Shown here piece after piece: positions 18,718 to 27,314 of a stretch of 64,000 bases of DNA. The DNA comes from CAYPNP01 sp964412195. GTDB taxonomy: Bacteria; Acidobacteriota; JAAYUB01. The notes below the pieces were generated by a model. That model made no database searches. It was not told the DNA's origin and saw only the letters and a list, made by a program, of their open reading frames with translations. Location of the stretch: assembly GCA_964412195.1 (NCBI GenBank), contig CAYPNP010000002.1, positions 376,515 through 440,514 of the forward strand. Reading direction: 5' to 3'. The number at the start of each line of letters is the position of its first letter. Within the stretch, counting starts at the first letter, position 1. Made by a program: the position numbers and the translations under genes.

Positions 18718-21414
18718 ATGGCGACCAAAAATGCAACGAAAAAGTATGTCTATTTCTTTGGCAAGGGCAAGGCCGAAGGCCATGGCAAAATGAAGGACGT
18801 CCTCGGCGGGAAAGGCGCCGGCCTGGCTGAGATGACCAACGCCGGCCTGCCCGTGCCGCCGGGCTTCACCATCTCCACCGCCGCCTGCACCCTGTACTAC
18901 CAGAACAAGAAGAAGCTCTCCAAGGAAATCCTGCAGCAGATCGACGCCGCGCTGGCCCGGCTGGAGGAGGTCCAGGGCAAGAAGCTGGGCTCCACCAAGG
19001 TCCCGCTGCTGGTATCGGTGCGCTCCGGCGCGAAATTCTCGATGCCGGGCATGATGGACACCGTCCTCAACCTGGGCCTCAACGACCAGACCGTGTTGGT
19101 CGGGGCCAGGATCACCGGGAATCCCCGCTTCGCCTGGGACTGCTACCGCCGATTCATCCAGATGTTCTCCGACGTGGCGCTGGGCGTGCCCAAGCACGAA
19201 TTCGAGCACATCCTCGACGCGCTCAAGACCGAGAAGAAGGTCAAGCTGGACACTCAGCTCGACGCCGCCGACCTGCAGGAGCTGGTTAAGCGCTACAAGG
19301 CCTACGTCCGCAAGAAGACGAAGCTGGACTTCCCCCAGGACGCCAGGAAACAGCTCATGATGGCGGTCAACGCCGTGTTCGAGTCCTGGAACAACGCCCG
19401 GGCCATCAAGTACCGCGAGATGAACGACATCCCGCATGACCTCGGCACGGCCGTGAACGTCCAGGCCATGGTGTTCGGCAACACCGGCGAGAAATCCGGT
19501 TCCGGCGTGGGCTTCACCCGCAATCCGTCCACCGGCGCCAAGGAGTTCTATGGCGAGTACCTGCCCAACGCCCAGGGCGAGGATGTGGTCGCCGGCATCC
19601 GGACTCCCCTCAAGCTCACCGAGCTGAAGAAAAACATGCCGAAGATCTACGACCAGCTCAAGGCCATCACCGACCGGCTGGAGAAGCACTACAAGGACAT
19701 GCAGGACTTCGAGTTCACCATCGAGGAAGGCAAGCTATACATGCTGCAGACCCGGAACGGCAAGCGCACCGGCGCCGCCGCCGTGAAAGTCGCCATCGAC
19801 ATGGTGAAGGAGAAGCTGATCACCCCGATGGAAGCCGTCCTGCGCGTGGAGCCGCAGCAGCTCGACCAGCTCCTGCACCCGATCTTCGACGCCAAGAACA
19901 CCTTCAAGGTCATTGCCAAGGGCCTGCCCGCCTCGCCGGGCGCGGCCGTGGGGCGGATTGCCTTCACCTCCGAGGAGGCGGTGAAGGTCGCGGAGAAGAA
20001 GGAAAAAGTCATCCTGGTCCGGCTCGAGACCTGCCCCGATGACATCCACGGCATGGAAGTCTCCCAGGGCATCCTGACCGCCCGCGGCGGCATGACCTCC
20101 CACGCGGCCGTGGTGGCCCGCGGCATGGGCGTGCCGTGCGTCGCCGGCTCCGCCGACATCCTCATCGACGAGAAGAAGCGCACCGTCACCTTCCCCGGCG
20201 GCAAGGTCCTCAAGGGTGGCGATTTCATCTCGCTGGACGGCAGCCGGGGAGAGGTCTACGAGGGCGAGCTGAAGACGATGCGGCCCGACCTGCATTCCGG
20301 CGATTTCGGCCGGTTCATGGCGCTGGCCGACAAGATCCGAAAGCTCAAGGTTCGCACCAACGCCGACATCCCGCGTGACGCCAAGGTGGCCCGCGACTTC
20401 GGCGCCGAGGGCATTGGCCTCTGCCGCACCGAGCACATGTTCTTCGCCCCCGACCGCCTGCCCCACATGCAGGCGATGATCCTGGCCGACGACACGGCCG
20501 CCCGCGAGAAGGCCCTGCTGAAGCTGCTGCCCATGCAGCGCGAGGACTTCCTGGGCATCTTCCAGGCGATGGACGGCTACCCGGTGACCATCCGGACGCT
20601 GGATCCGCCGCTCCACGAGTTCCTGCCCAAGCGGGAGGAGCTGATGGTGGAGATCGCCGTGATGAAGGAGCGGGGCAAACCGGCCGGGCAGATCGCGAAG
20701 AAGGAAAAGCTGCTTGCCCGCGTCCAGGCGCTGCACGAGCTCAATCCGATGATGGGACTGCGCGGCTGCCGCCTGGGCATCGTGTTCCCCGAGGTGACCC
20801 GCATGCAGGCGCGGGCCATCCTGGAGGCCGCCTGCCTGGCCAAGAAGAAGAAGATCCAGGTCCTTCCCGAGATCATGATCCCGCTGGTCGGCAAAGTGGC
20901 CGAGCTGAAGGCCCAGCGCGACATCGTCATGGATGTGGCCGAACAGGTGTTCAAGGAGCAGAAGACCCGGGTCGAGTTCCTGGTGGGCACCATGATCGAG
21001 ATCCCCCGGGCCGCCGTGACCGCCGACGAGATCGCCGGCGTGGCGGAGTTCTTCTCATTCGGCACCAACGACCTGACCCAGATGACCTTCGGCTACTCCC
21101 GCGACGACGCCGGCGTGTACATCCGGGAATACATCAAGCAGGGCATCCTGGAGAAGGACCCCTTTCAGATCCTGGACCGCGACGGCGTGGGCCAGCTGGT
21201 GAAGATGGCCGTGGAGCACGGGCGCAAGGCCCGGCCCGGCATCAAGCTGGGGATCTGCGGCGAGCACGGCGGCGAGCCCTCCTCCGTGGAGTACTGCCAC
21301 CTGGTCGGCTTGAACTACGTGAGCTGCTCCCCCTACCGGGTGCCCATCGCCCGGCTGGCGGCCGCCCAGGCGGTGGCCGTCACCCAGGTCGAAAAGGGCA
21401 CGCAGCAGAAGTAA
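18718..21414 (+). CDS. ppdK: Pyruvate, phosphate dikinase
   Basis: 898 residues from ATG 18718, preceded by AGGAGG at 18701-18706; the longer frame upstream reads through the inositol phosphate synthase gene and is discarded. Domains in order: ATP-grasp (KYVYFFGKGKAEGHGKMKDVLGGKGAGLAEM, with a Phe/Tyr-rich opening), the swivelling phosphohistidine domain with catalytic His462 in GGMTSHAAVVARGMGVPCVAG, and the PEP/pyruvate TIM barrel ending with GICGEHGG and NYVSCSPYRVP. It interconverts pyruvate + ATP + Pi with PEP + AMP + PPi, in either gluconeogenic or PPi-based glycolytic direction. Length fits the family. Confidence 0.97.
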   Translation: MATKNATKKYVYFFGKGKAEGHGKMKDVLGGKGAGLAEMTNAGLPVPPGFTISTAACTLYYQNKKKLSKEILQQIDAALARLEEVQGKKLGSTKVPLLVSVRSGAKFSMPGMMDTVLNLGLNDQTVLVGARITGNPRFAWDCYRRFIQMFSDVALGVPKHEFEHILDALKTEKKVKLDTQLDAADLQELVKRYKAYVRKKTKLDFPQDARKQLMMAVNAVFESWNNARAIKYREMNDIPHDLGTAVNVQAMVFGNTGEKSGSGVGFTRNPSTGAKEFYGEYLPNAQGEDVVAGIRTPLKLTELKKNMPKIYDQLKAITDRLEKHYKDMQDFEFTIEEGKLYMLQTRNGKRTGAAAVKVAIDMVKEKLITPMEAVLRVEPQQLDQLLHPIFDAKNTFKVIAKGLPASPGAAVGRIAFTSEEAVKVAEKKEKVILVRLETCPDDIHGMEVSQGILTARGGMTSHAAVVARGMGVPCVAGSADILIDEKKRTVTFPGGKVLKGGDFISLDGSRGEVYEGELKTMRPDLHSGDFGRFMALADKIRKLKVRTNADIPRDAKVARDFGAEGIGLCRTEHMFFAPDRLPHMQAMILADDTAAREKALLKLLPMQREDFLGIFQAMDGYPVTIRTLDPPLHEFLPKREELMVEIAVMKERGKPAGQIAKKEKLLARVQALHELNPMMGLRGCRLGIVFPEVTRMQARAILEAACLAKKKKIQVLPEIMIPLVGKVAELKAQRDIVMDVAEQVFKEQKTRVEFLVGTMIEIPRAAVTADEIAGVAEFFSFGTNDLTQMTFGYSRDDAGVYIREYIKQGILEKDPFQILDRDGVGQLVKMAVEHGRKARPGIKLGICGEHGGEPSSVEYCHLVGLNYVSCSPYRVPIARLAAAQAVAVTQVEKGTQQK

Positions 21415-21419
21415 CTCAC

Positions 21420-21456
21420 CGCGGGAGCCGGGCGCGGCCCGGCTCCCGCGTATTTT
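21420..21456 (+). terminator. Terminator after ppdK
   Basis: A perfect 13-bp GC-rich stem pairs 21420-21432 with 21438-21450 around a 5-base loop, followed by TATTTT. Confidence 0.85.
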
Positions 21457-21474
21457 CCCTGCGGATCAAGACCG

Positions 21475-21753
21475 ATGGCACCTGACTCCTCCAGCCCCGC
21501 TCCCCGAAAGCTCACGCTGAAGTTCTTCGCCGGCGCCCGCGACGCGGTCGGGCAGCCGTGGCTCGCGGCAGAGATTGGCCCCGATGTGCGGACGGTCCGG
21601 GACCTCGTCGCCTGGCTGTGCCGACGCCATCCCGCCCTCGCCCATCTGCAGAGCCGCCTGCTGGCCGCCCGCAACCTCAAGTACACCTCCCCCGACACGA
21701 CGGTGGAGGACGGCGACGAGATCGCCTTCTTCCCGCCCGTCAGCGGCGGGTGA
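21475..21753 (+). CDS. moaD: Molybdopterin synthase sulfur-carrier subunit MoaD
   Basis: 92 residues of the ubiquitin-like MoaD/ThiS fold. The protein ends in PPVSGG, the C-terminal Gly-Gly that is thiocarboxylated and donates sulfur to precursor Z. Internal motifs such as LTLKFFAGARDAVG and EDGDEIAFFPPVSGG are typical of MoaD. The next gene is moaE, which completes molybdopterin synthase. It follows the ppdK terminator, so it starts a new transcript. Confidence 0.93.
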   Translation: MAPDSSSPAPRKLTLKFFAGARDAVGQPWLAAEIGPDVRTVRDLVAWLCRRHPALAHLQSRLLAARNLKYTSPDTTVEDGDEIAFFPPVSGG

Positions 21754-21772
21754 TCCTCCGGCCGAGGTGGCG

Positions 21773-22264
21773 ATGAAATCCCGGGACCCCATCCCGCCAG
21801 TCCCTCCTCCCGGCCCGGCCGGCGAGGGCGGACCCGGCCTGTTCGTGGCCCTCACGCGCGAATCCATCGCCGCCGATCACCTGGCCGCCTCCCTGATCGC
21901 GCCCGATTGCGGGGCGGTGGTGACCTTCACGGGGACGGTCCGGGACCACCATCAGGGCCGCCGGGTGACCGGACTGACCTACGACGCCTACGAGGCCATG
22001 GCCCTCCCGCTTCTGCAGGAGATCGCCGCCGCGGCCCGGGATCGGCATGCCCTGTCCCGGGTGGTGGTGGTGCACCGGCTGGGTGATATGGCCATCGGGG
22101 AAGCCAGCGTTTTCATCGGCGCCGCCTCGCCGCACCGGGAGGAAGCTTTCGCCGCCTGCCGGTACCTGATCGACACAATCAAGGCCCAGGTCCCCATCTG
22201 GAAGAAGGAGTATTACGACGATGGCTCCGCATGGATCGAAGGAGACGCCCCGGCCGGCCTTTAA
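21773..22264 (+). CDS. moaE: Molybdopterin synthase catalytic subunit MoaE
   Basis: 163 residues from ATG 21773. MoaE motifs are present: GAVVTFTGTVRDHHQGRRVTGLTYDAYEAMA, VHRLGDMAIGEASVFIGAASPHREEAFAACRYLIDTIKAQVPIWKKEYYDDGSAWIEG. The lysine of the WKKE motif is the catalytic residue of the family. With MoaD it adds two sulfurs to precursor Z to make molybdopterin. It carries a proline-rich N-terminal extension of ~25 residues of no known role. Its last 44 bases overlap moaB. Confidence 0.95.
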   Translation: MKSRDPIPPVPPPGPAGEGGPGLFVALTRESIAADHLAASLIAPDCGAVVTFTGTVRDHHQGRRVTGLTYDAYEAMALPLLQEIAAAARDRHALSRVVVVHRLGDMAIGEASVFIGAASPHREEAFAACRYLIDTIKAQVPIWKKEYYDDGSAWIEGDAPAGL

Positions 22265-22745
22265 GACCGCCGTGCTGACGGTCAGCGACAGCGCCAGCCG
22301 GGGCGAGCGGGCAGACCTCTCCGGCCCGCGCTGCCGGGAGCTCCTGGCCGGAATGGGCTTCGACTGCGTGGCCCACCGGGTGGTCCCCGACGACGTCCCG
22401 GCCATCGCGGCCCAACTCCGGGAATGGTGCGACGGCGGCCGCGTCCAGCTCGTGGTCACCGCCGGCGGCACCGGCCTCAGCCCCCGGGACGTGACGCCGG
22501 AAGCCACCCGCCAGGTCATCGAGCGGGAGGCGCCCGGCTTCGGCGAGTTGCTGCGGATGGAAGGCTTCCGGAAGAACCCGCGGGCCGTGCTCAGCCGCGG
22601 CACGGCCGGCCTCCGCAACCGCACGCTCATCATCAACTTGCCGGGCAGCGTCCGGGGCGTCGAGGACGGCCTGCAGACGCTGGCCCCGATCCTGGCCCAC
22701 GCCCTGGAAATTGCCGGGGGCGAGGCCGGCCGCTGCGGCTCCTGA
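22221..22745 (+). CDS. moaB: Molybdenum cofactor biosynthesis protein MoaB/Mog
   Basis: 174 residues, overlapping moaE by 44 bp in another frame. The MoCF-binding fold is shown by KTAVLTVSDSASRGERADLSGPRC, the VVTAGGTGLSPRDVTPEAT loop and the C-terminal INLPGSVRGVEDGLQTL. These proteins bind and adenylate molybdopterin before molybdate insertion. MoaB and Mog are hard to separate by sequence alone. moaA and moaC are not in the window, so the rest of the pathway is elsewhere. Confidence 0.92.
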   Translation: MAPHGSKETPRPAFKTAVLTVSDSASRGERADLSGPRCRELLAGMGFDCVAHRVVPDDVPAIAAQLREWCDGGRVQLVVTAGGTGLSPRDVTPEATRQVIEREAPGFGELLRMEGFRKNPRAVLSRGTAGLRNRTLIINLPGSVRGVEDGLQTLAPILAHALEIAGGEAGRCGS

Positions 22746-22790
22746 TCGCCGCCGGCGGATTGCCAACAACTTATTCTTCGGCGAGGCACC

Positions 22791-23462
22791 ATGGCGACCC
22801 ATCTCATCCAGATCGATCCCGGAAACCCGGACCGTTCCACCCTGCGCGCCGTCGCCCGCCGGATCGTGCGGGGGGAAATCTGCGTCCTGCCCACCGACAC
22901 GATCTACGGTTTCCACTGCCGGGCGGACAACACCGAGCTCCTCTCCCAGCTCCACCAGCTGAAGGGGCGGCAGGAGCAGAAGCCGTTCCTCCTGCTGATC
23001 CAGGGCGTGGAGTACCTTGTCCACCGGGAGATCGACCTGCCGCCGGCCGCCCGCGGATTGATGGAGCGGTTCTGGCCGGGGCCGCTGACCCTGGTCCTGA
23101 CCTCCCGGGAGCGGTGGCCGGAAGACCTCTCCGAGGATGGCTTCTCCATCGCCGTCAGGCAGCCGGGCTATCCCATCCTCAACCGGATCATCGATTACGC
23201 CGGGGTGCCGCTGGCCTCCACCAGCGCCAACCTCGCCGGCCGGGAGCCCCTGCAGACCGTGGAGGAGATCGTCTCCGCCTTCGGCGACCGGGTGGACTGC
23301 GTCCTGGACGCCGGCCTCCTGCCGGCGGCGAAGCCCTCCACCATCGTCTCCTTCCGGACGTCGCCGCCGTCCATCCTGCGGGAAGGCTCCATCCCCGCCG
23401 GATTCATCCAGCCGTTCCTGAACGCACCGCCGGGCCGGCCATTCCCCGACGGCGCGGAGTGA
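22791..23462 (+). CDS. YrdC/Sua5-family protein (threonylcarbamoyl-AMP synthase-like, YciO type)
   Basis: 223 residues. It carries the YrdC-fold opening RRIVRGEICVLPTDTIYGFHCRA, the KGRQEQKPFLLLI loop (KxR/KxxP-like element) and the central PGPLTLVL and SIAVRQPGYPILNRIIDYAGVPLASTSANLAG motifs. YrdC/TsaC makes threonylcarbamoyl-AMP for the t6A modification of tRNA. Another t6A gene, tsaE, lies at 57626, so the pathway exists here; YciO paralogues may have weaker or different activity. It follows moaB by 45 bp. Confidence 0.88.
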   Translation: MATHLIQIDPGNPDRSTLRAVARRIVRGEICVLPTDTIYGFHCRADNTELLSQLHQLKGRQEQKPFLLLIQGVEYLVHREIDLPPAARGLMERFWPGPLTLVLTSRERWPEDLSEDGFSIAVRQPGYPILNRIIDYAGVPLASTSANLAGREPLQTVEEIVSAFGDRVDCVLDAGLLPAAKPSTIVSFRTSPPSILREGSIPAGFIQPFLNAPPGRPFPDGAE

Positions 23463-23483
23463 ATCCCCGAGGAGAGCGTCGCC

Positions 23484-23978
23484 ATGACGGATCCCCCGCC
23501 CGGCGAGACCTACCTGGAGCACGGCTGGAAGCTGCTCCGGGCGTTCTACGACTGGGAGGTGCGCCGCGGCCGGACGGCGCTGGAAGCGGGAACGCGCTGC
23601 AAGACGCTGGCCTACATTCATGAGCAGTTTCTGGCACGATTCTTTTCCTCCCCGGACGCCCCGCCGGTTTCCCTCGACCGGCTGACCGCGGAGGTCCTCG
23701 ACGCGTACCTCGGCGGGTGGTACCTGGCCGAGTCGGGCCTGGCCGGACTGGACGACCTCGAGCGCCAGCTGACCGCCCTCCGGGATCTGGTCGAGTACCT
23801 CGGCGGGGAGTCGCGATACCAGGGCTCCGGCGCGGACTGGCAGGCACTGGAGCACCACCTGGACGACCCCGAGCGGTTCCGCCGCCACCTGCGGCAATGG
23901 GAGGAATTCCGGCGGGAGATCGCCGGCACCCCCGACTGGATCGAACGCCAGGAGCGTTGGTTGTCAGGGGAATGGTAA
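23484..23978 (+). CDS. Hypothetical cytoplasmic protein
   Basis: 164 residues, in line with the YrdC-family gene (21 bp gap). No signal peptide or membrane segment. It is strongly helical and acidic, with many W, Y, L and E residues (for example YLEHGWKLLRAFYDWEVRRGRTALEAGTR). The helical opening loosely recalls SAM-like domains, but I cannot place it in a family. Its conservation of reading frame and coding-like composition support a real gene. Function is unknown. Confidence 0.65.
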   Translation: MTDPPPGETYLEHGWKLLRAFYDWEVRRGRTALEAGTRCKTLAYIHEQFLARFFSSPDAPPVSLDRLTAEVLDAYLGGWYLAESGLAGLDDLERQLTALRDLVEYLGGESRYQGSGADWQALEHHLDDPERFRRHLRQWEEFRREIAGTPDWIERQERWLSGEW

Positions 23979-24014
23979 GCACCCGGGGCCGCGGAACATC
24001 CGGCGAGTTTCCAC

Positions 24015-24043
24015 TTTTACTTTTTCCGGCCTTTCATTACAAT
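24015..24043 (+). promoter_or_regulatory. Promoter of the bactofilin gene
   Basis: TTTTAC (24015-24020) and TACAAT (24038-24043) with 17-bp spacing, about 34 nt before ATG 24077. Confidence 0.5.
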
Positions 24044-24076
24044 ACGGATTCGCGGAATCCCCTCCCGAGGTAGACC

Positions 24077-24565
24077 ATGGCTTTCTTCAAAAAAGAGCAA
24101 ATCGAAGAGGACCAGAGCCCCGCCGCCCCGCGCCCGCGTACTGAAGCCGCCGAGACCGCCGCGCCCCGCGGCGAAGGCTCGCTGATCGGCAAGAACATCA
24201 AGATTGTGGGCGAGGTCACCGGCAACAGCGACCTGACCGTGGACGGAAGGGTCGAAGGCAAGATCCGGATCTCCAAGATGCTCACCATCGGCCCCGCCGG
24301 GGACGTGGTGGCCGAGATCCACGGCGAGAACGTCGTCGTGATCGGCCGGGTGAATGGGAATGTCTCCGCCGACCAGAAAGTGATCCTCAAACCCACGGCC
24401 ATGGTCACCGGCAACATTTCCTGCCAGAGCTTCATCGTCAACGAGGGCGCCAGTTTCGAGGGCAACATCCAGATGAAACAGGCGGAAAAGAAAGCCGAAC
24501 CGCTTTCCCCGCCGTCCTCCCCCGCACCCGGCAAGGACAAAGACAAGGACAAGCCGAAGAATTGA
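24077..24565 (+). CDS. Bactofilin (polymer-forming cytoskeletal protein)
   Basis: 162 residues. A disordered N-terminus (~1-33) precedes the bactofilin core from SLIGKNIKIVGEVTGNSDLTVDGRVEGKIRISKMLTIGPAGDVVAEIHGENVVVIGRVNGNVSADQKV, the short repeated beta-strand pattern of a right-handed beta-helix (DUF583/PF04519). The C-terminus is lysine- and proline-rich. Bactofilins assemble nucleotide-free filaments on the inner membrane and act in cell shape, stalks or polarity. It is monocistronic, with its own promoter, and convergent with the rhomboid gene. Confidence 0.95.
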   Translation: MAFFKKEQIEEDQSPAAPRPRTEAAETAAPRGEGSLIGKNIKIVGEVTGNSDLTVDGRVEGKIRISKMLTIGPAGDVVAEIHGENVVVIGRVNGNVSADQKVILKPTAMVTGNISCQSFIVNEGASFEGNIQMKQAEKKAEPLSPPSSPAPGKDKDKDKPKN

Positions 24566-24628
24566 CGTCCGGCCCCCCGGATCGGTCCGCGGGACCTCCC
24601 TGGCGACGGGGAAAGACTGCGCCATGCG

Positions 24629-25315
24629 TCAGAACGTCCCCCCGCCGTGCAGCCGCTGCCGACGCCCGGACCGGAACAGGACCAGTAGCCCGAAGAGAAA
24701 TCCCCCCACGTGGGCGCCCCACGCCACGCCGCCCGCCGCTTGATCCGAAAGCAGCCCACCGGCGAGCTGCATCACGAACCAGAGGCCGACCCAGACCAGG
24801 GCGGGGATCTCCACCAGTTGGAAGAAGATGAAAATCGGCAGCAGGGTCAGGATCCGGCCGTGGGGATGGAACAGCACATAGGCCGCCAGCACGCCGGAGA
24901 CCGCCCCGCTCGCCCCGATGGTCGGCAGCTGGGACTCCAGGTTGAAGAGGATGTGCACGGCGTCGGCGGCCAGGCCGCAGCCCAGGTAGAAGAGGAGGTA
25001 GGGCCCATGGCCCAGCCGGTCCTCCACGTTGTCCCCGAAGATGAACAGGAACCACATGTTGCCAATGATGTGAAGCCAGCCGCCGTGGAGGAACATCGAC
25101 GCGAATAGCGGGACGACGAGGCCGGCCAGGGTGATCTCCGGGTAGTCGAAGAATTGGAGGAACCGCGCCGGCACCACCCCATAGGTGAACAGGAACCGGT
25201 CCAGCGCCGACCCCAGGCTCAACTCGTACAGGAAGACGAGCCCGTTGACGGCGATCAGGCCCCAGGTCACCCAGGGGGTGCGGACGGACGGGACATCGTC
25301 CCGCAATGGGATCAT
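24629..25315 (-). CDS. Rhomboid family intramembrane serine protease
   Basis: 228 residues from ATG 25315, preceded by GGAGG at seven bases; an in-frame ATG at 25360 is less likely. MIPLRDDVPS is the usual opening of this subfamily. Six or more membrane helices are visible. The catalytic Ser136 is in GASGAVSG, the catalytic His202 in WGAHVGGFLFG, and the oxyanion-type His/Asn in GGWLHIIGNMWFLFIFGDNVED. It cleaves membrane proteins within the bilayer; the substrate is unknown. A second, distinct rhomboid lies at 42517-43245. Confidence 0.95.
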   Translation of the reverse strand: MIPLRDDVPSVRTPWVTWGLIAVNGLVFLYELSLGSALDRFLFTYGVVPARFLQFFDYPEITLAGLVVPLFASMFLHGGWLHIIGNMWFLFIFGDNVEDRLGHGPYLLFYLGCGLAADAVHILFNLESQLPTIGASGAVSGVLAAYVLFHPHGRILTLLPIFIFFQLVEIPALVWVGLWFVMQLAGGLLSDQAAGGVAWGAHVGGFLFGLLVLFRSGRRQRLHGGGTF

Positions 25316-25442
25316 GGCGGCAATCCTCCGAACATACCGCTTGTAATGATTCCACGCCATGGGACAGTTTGCAAGATCTTCGGCGCGGCTTCCGTCTGCG
25401 GGAATTTCCCGGCGAAGATCGGTTCATCCGCCGCGGGATATT

Positions 25443-25451
25443 TGTTACAAT
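25443..25451 (+). promoter_or_regulatory. Extended -10 promoter of pyrD
   Basis: TGTTACAAT is an extended -10 (TG at 25443-25444, TACAAT 25446-25451), 44 nt before ATG 25496; the -35 is poor (TTCATC at 25423). Confidence 0.45.
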
Positions 25452-25495
25452 ATGTCGATTGGCCCGCCGGGGCTCCCCGGCAGGAGGAGCAGCAC

Positions 25496-26437
25496 ATGGA
25501 TCTCCGCACCACCATCGGCCCCCTGGCGTTGCAGAATCCCGTCATGACGGCCAGCGGCACCTTCGGGTACGGCCTGGAATTCGAACCCTACATGGACCTC
25601 AACCGGCTGGGCGCCCTGGTGGTCAAGGGACTGAGCCTGAAGCCGCGCCCGGGCAATCCCGCCCCCCGGATCTACGAAACGCCCTCCGGCATGCTCAACG
25701 CCATCGGCCTCCAGAACGTCGGAGTGGACGCCTTCCTCCAGGAGAAACTCCCCCAGCTCCGCCACGTCCGCGCGCCCATCATCGCCAACGCCCTCGGCAA
25801 CACCGTGGACGAGTACGTGGAGGTCTGCGGCCGGCTGGCCGGGGCGCCCGGCATCGCCGCCATCGAGCTGAATATCTCCTGCCCCAACGTCAAGGAGGGA
25901 GGCATCCAGTTCGCCAACGACCCGGGCCAGACCCGCGCCGTCACAGCGGCGGTTCGCGCCGCCATCGGCTCTTTCCCCCTGATCGTCAAGCTGTCCCCGA
26001 ACGTCACGGACATCGTGGCCTTCGCCCGGGCCTGCCGGGACGCCGGCGCGGACGCCGTGTCCCTGGTGAACACCTTCGTCGGACTGGCCATCGACCTCGA
26101 GAAGATGGCGCCCCGGCTAGCCAACGTCACCGGCGGCCTCAGCGGCCCGGCCATCAAGCCGCTGGCCCAGCGGATGGTGCACGACGTGTGCCGCAGCGTG
26201 GACATCCCGGTCATCGGCATCGGCGGCATCATGACGGCCACCGACGCCCTCGAGTACCTCGCCCTCGGCGCCCGGGCGGTCCAGGTGGGCACGGCCAACT
26301 ACATCCGCCCGGCCGTCACGGTGGAGATCATCGACGGCATCGAGGACTGGTGCCGCCGGCACGGCATCGAAGCGATCCAGTCGTTCATCGGCCAATTCCT
26401 CCGGCGCGACCAGCCGGAATCCTGCAGGAGGTGCTGA
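25496..26437 (+). CDS. pyrD: Dihydroorotate dehydrogenase, class 1B catalytic subunit
   Basis: 313 residues from ATG 25496 with AGGAGG at about 25482. FMN/orotate motifs: PVMTASGTFGYGLEF, the invariant GLQNVG region, and NISCPNVKEGG with catalytic Cys129, which is diagnostic of class 1 (class 2 uses Ser). The C-terminal phosphate-binding IGIGGIMTATDALEYLALGARAVQVGT follows. Class 1B enzymes oxidise dihydroorotate with NAD+ through a partner PyrK carrying FAD and a 2Fe-2S cluster; pyrK is not adjacent here. The upstream frame to 25154 is a shadow. pyrF starts 1 bp after the stop. Confidence 0.95.
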   Translation: MDLRTTIGPLALQNPVMTASGTFGYGLEFEPYMDLNRLGALVVKGLSLKPRPGNPAPRIYETPSGMLNAIGLQNVGVDAFLQEKLPQLRHVRAPIIANALGNTVDEYVEVCGRLAGAPGIAAIELNISCPNVKEGGIQFANDPGQTRAVTAAVRAAIGSFPLIVKLSPNVTDIVAFARACRDAGADAVSLVNTFVGLAIDLEKMAPRLANVTGGLSGPAIKPLAQRMVHDVCRSVDIPVIGIGGIMTATDALEYLALGARAVQVGTANYIRPAVTVEIIDGIEDWCRRHGIEAIQSFIGQFLRRDQPESCRRC

Positions 26438-26438
26438 C

Positions 26439-27182
26439 ATGCCCGCAACGAAGACCGACGCGCGCGACCGGCTGATCGTGGCGCTGGACGTGGACTCCGC
26501 CGCGGAGGCCCTGGCGATCGTGAAGAAAACCGCCCCCCACGTGGGCTGCTACAAAGTCGGCCTCCAGCTCTTCGTCCAGGAGGGGCCCGCCCTCGTCCGC
26601 GAGCTCGTCTCCTCGGGCCGGAAGGTCTTCCTGGACCTCAAGCTACACGACATCCCGAACACCGTCCTGTCGGCCTCGCGGCGGGTGGCGGAGCTGGGCG
26701 TTTCCCTCTTCACCGTCCACTGCCTGAACGGGCGACGCTCCCTGGCCCAGTGCCTGCAGGGGCTGCAGGAACACTGCGCCCGGAAGTCGATCGAGGTCCC
26801 GGCCATGGTGGGTGTGACCATTCTGACCAGCATGACGGACGCCGACCTCCACGGCACCGGGCTCGTCCTGAGCGTGGAGAAGGCGGTGGAAAACCTGGTC
26901 GGCCAGAGCTACCGGGCCGGATTGCGGCACTTCGTCGCCTCCGCCCGGGAGGCGAAGCTGATCAAGCAGTCGTTCCCCGACGCGTACCTGATCACCCCCG
27001 GCATCCGCCCGGCCGGTTCTCCCGCCGAGGACCAGTCCCGCGCGATGACGCCGGGGGAGGCCATCCCCGCGGGCGCGGACGCCCTCGTGGTCGGCCGCCC
27101 CATCCTGCGGGCGCCGGACCCGGCCGCGGCCGCCCGGATGGTCGTCGAGGAGATCGAGGAGGCCTTGATCCGGAGGGCCTGA
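26439..27182 (+). CDS. pyrF: Orotidine 5'-phosphate decarboxylase
   Basis: 247 residues. The catalytic DxKxxD array is D66-K68-D71 (FLDLKLHDIPNT). N-terminal LIVALDVDSAAEAL, and the C-terminal phosphate loop with LITPGIRP and ALVVGRPIL, complete the TIM barrel. It makes UMP in the last step of de novo pyrimidine synthesis. It is translationally linked to pyrD (one base between stop and start). Length fits the type I family. Confidence 0.96.
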   Translation: MPATKTDARDRLIVALDVDSAAEALAIVKKTAPHVGCYKVGLQLFVQEGPALVRELVSSGRKVFLDLKLHDIPNTVLSASRRVAELGVSLFTVHCLNGRRSLAQCLQGLQEHCARKSIEVPAMVGVTILTSMTDADLHGTGLVLSVEKAVENLVGQSYRAGLRHFVASAREAKLIKQSFPDAYLITPGIRPAGSPAEDQSRAMTPGEAIPAGADALVVGRPILRAPDPAAAARMVVEEIEEALIRRA

Positions 27183-27196
27183 CGCCGCCGGCGTCC

Positions 27197-27225
27197 TTGA
27201 CTTGGCGGGGAAGTCGTTCTATCAT
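27197..27225 (+). promoter_or_regulatory. Promoter of the exbB operon
   Basis: TTGACT (27197-27202) and TATCAT (27220-27225) with 17-bp spacing, about 85 nt before GTG 27315, which has GGAGG at 27303-27307. A good sigma70-type match. Confidence 0.65.
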
Positions 27226-27314
27226 GCCCGTTTGCTGAAACTTCGGAGAACTATTTCCGAATAATAGGCATCTATGGAAGGTTCGAGGCGCTGAAATCCA
27301 AGTGGAGGCTTACC

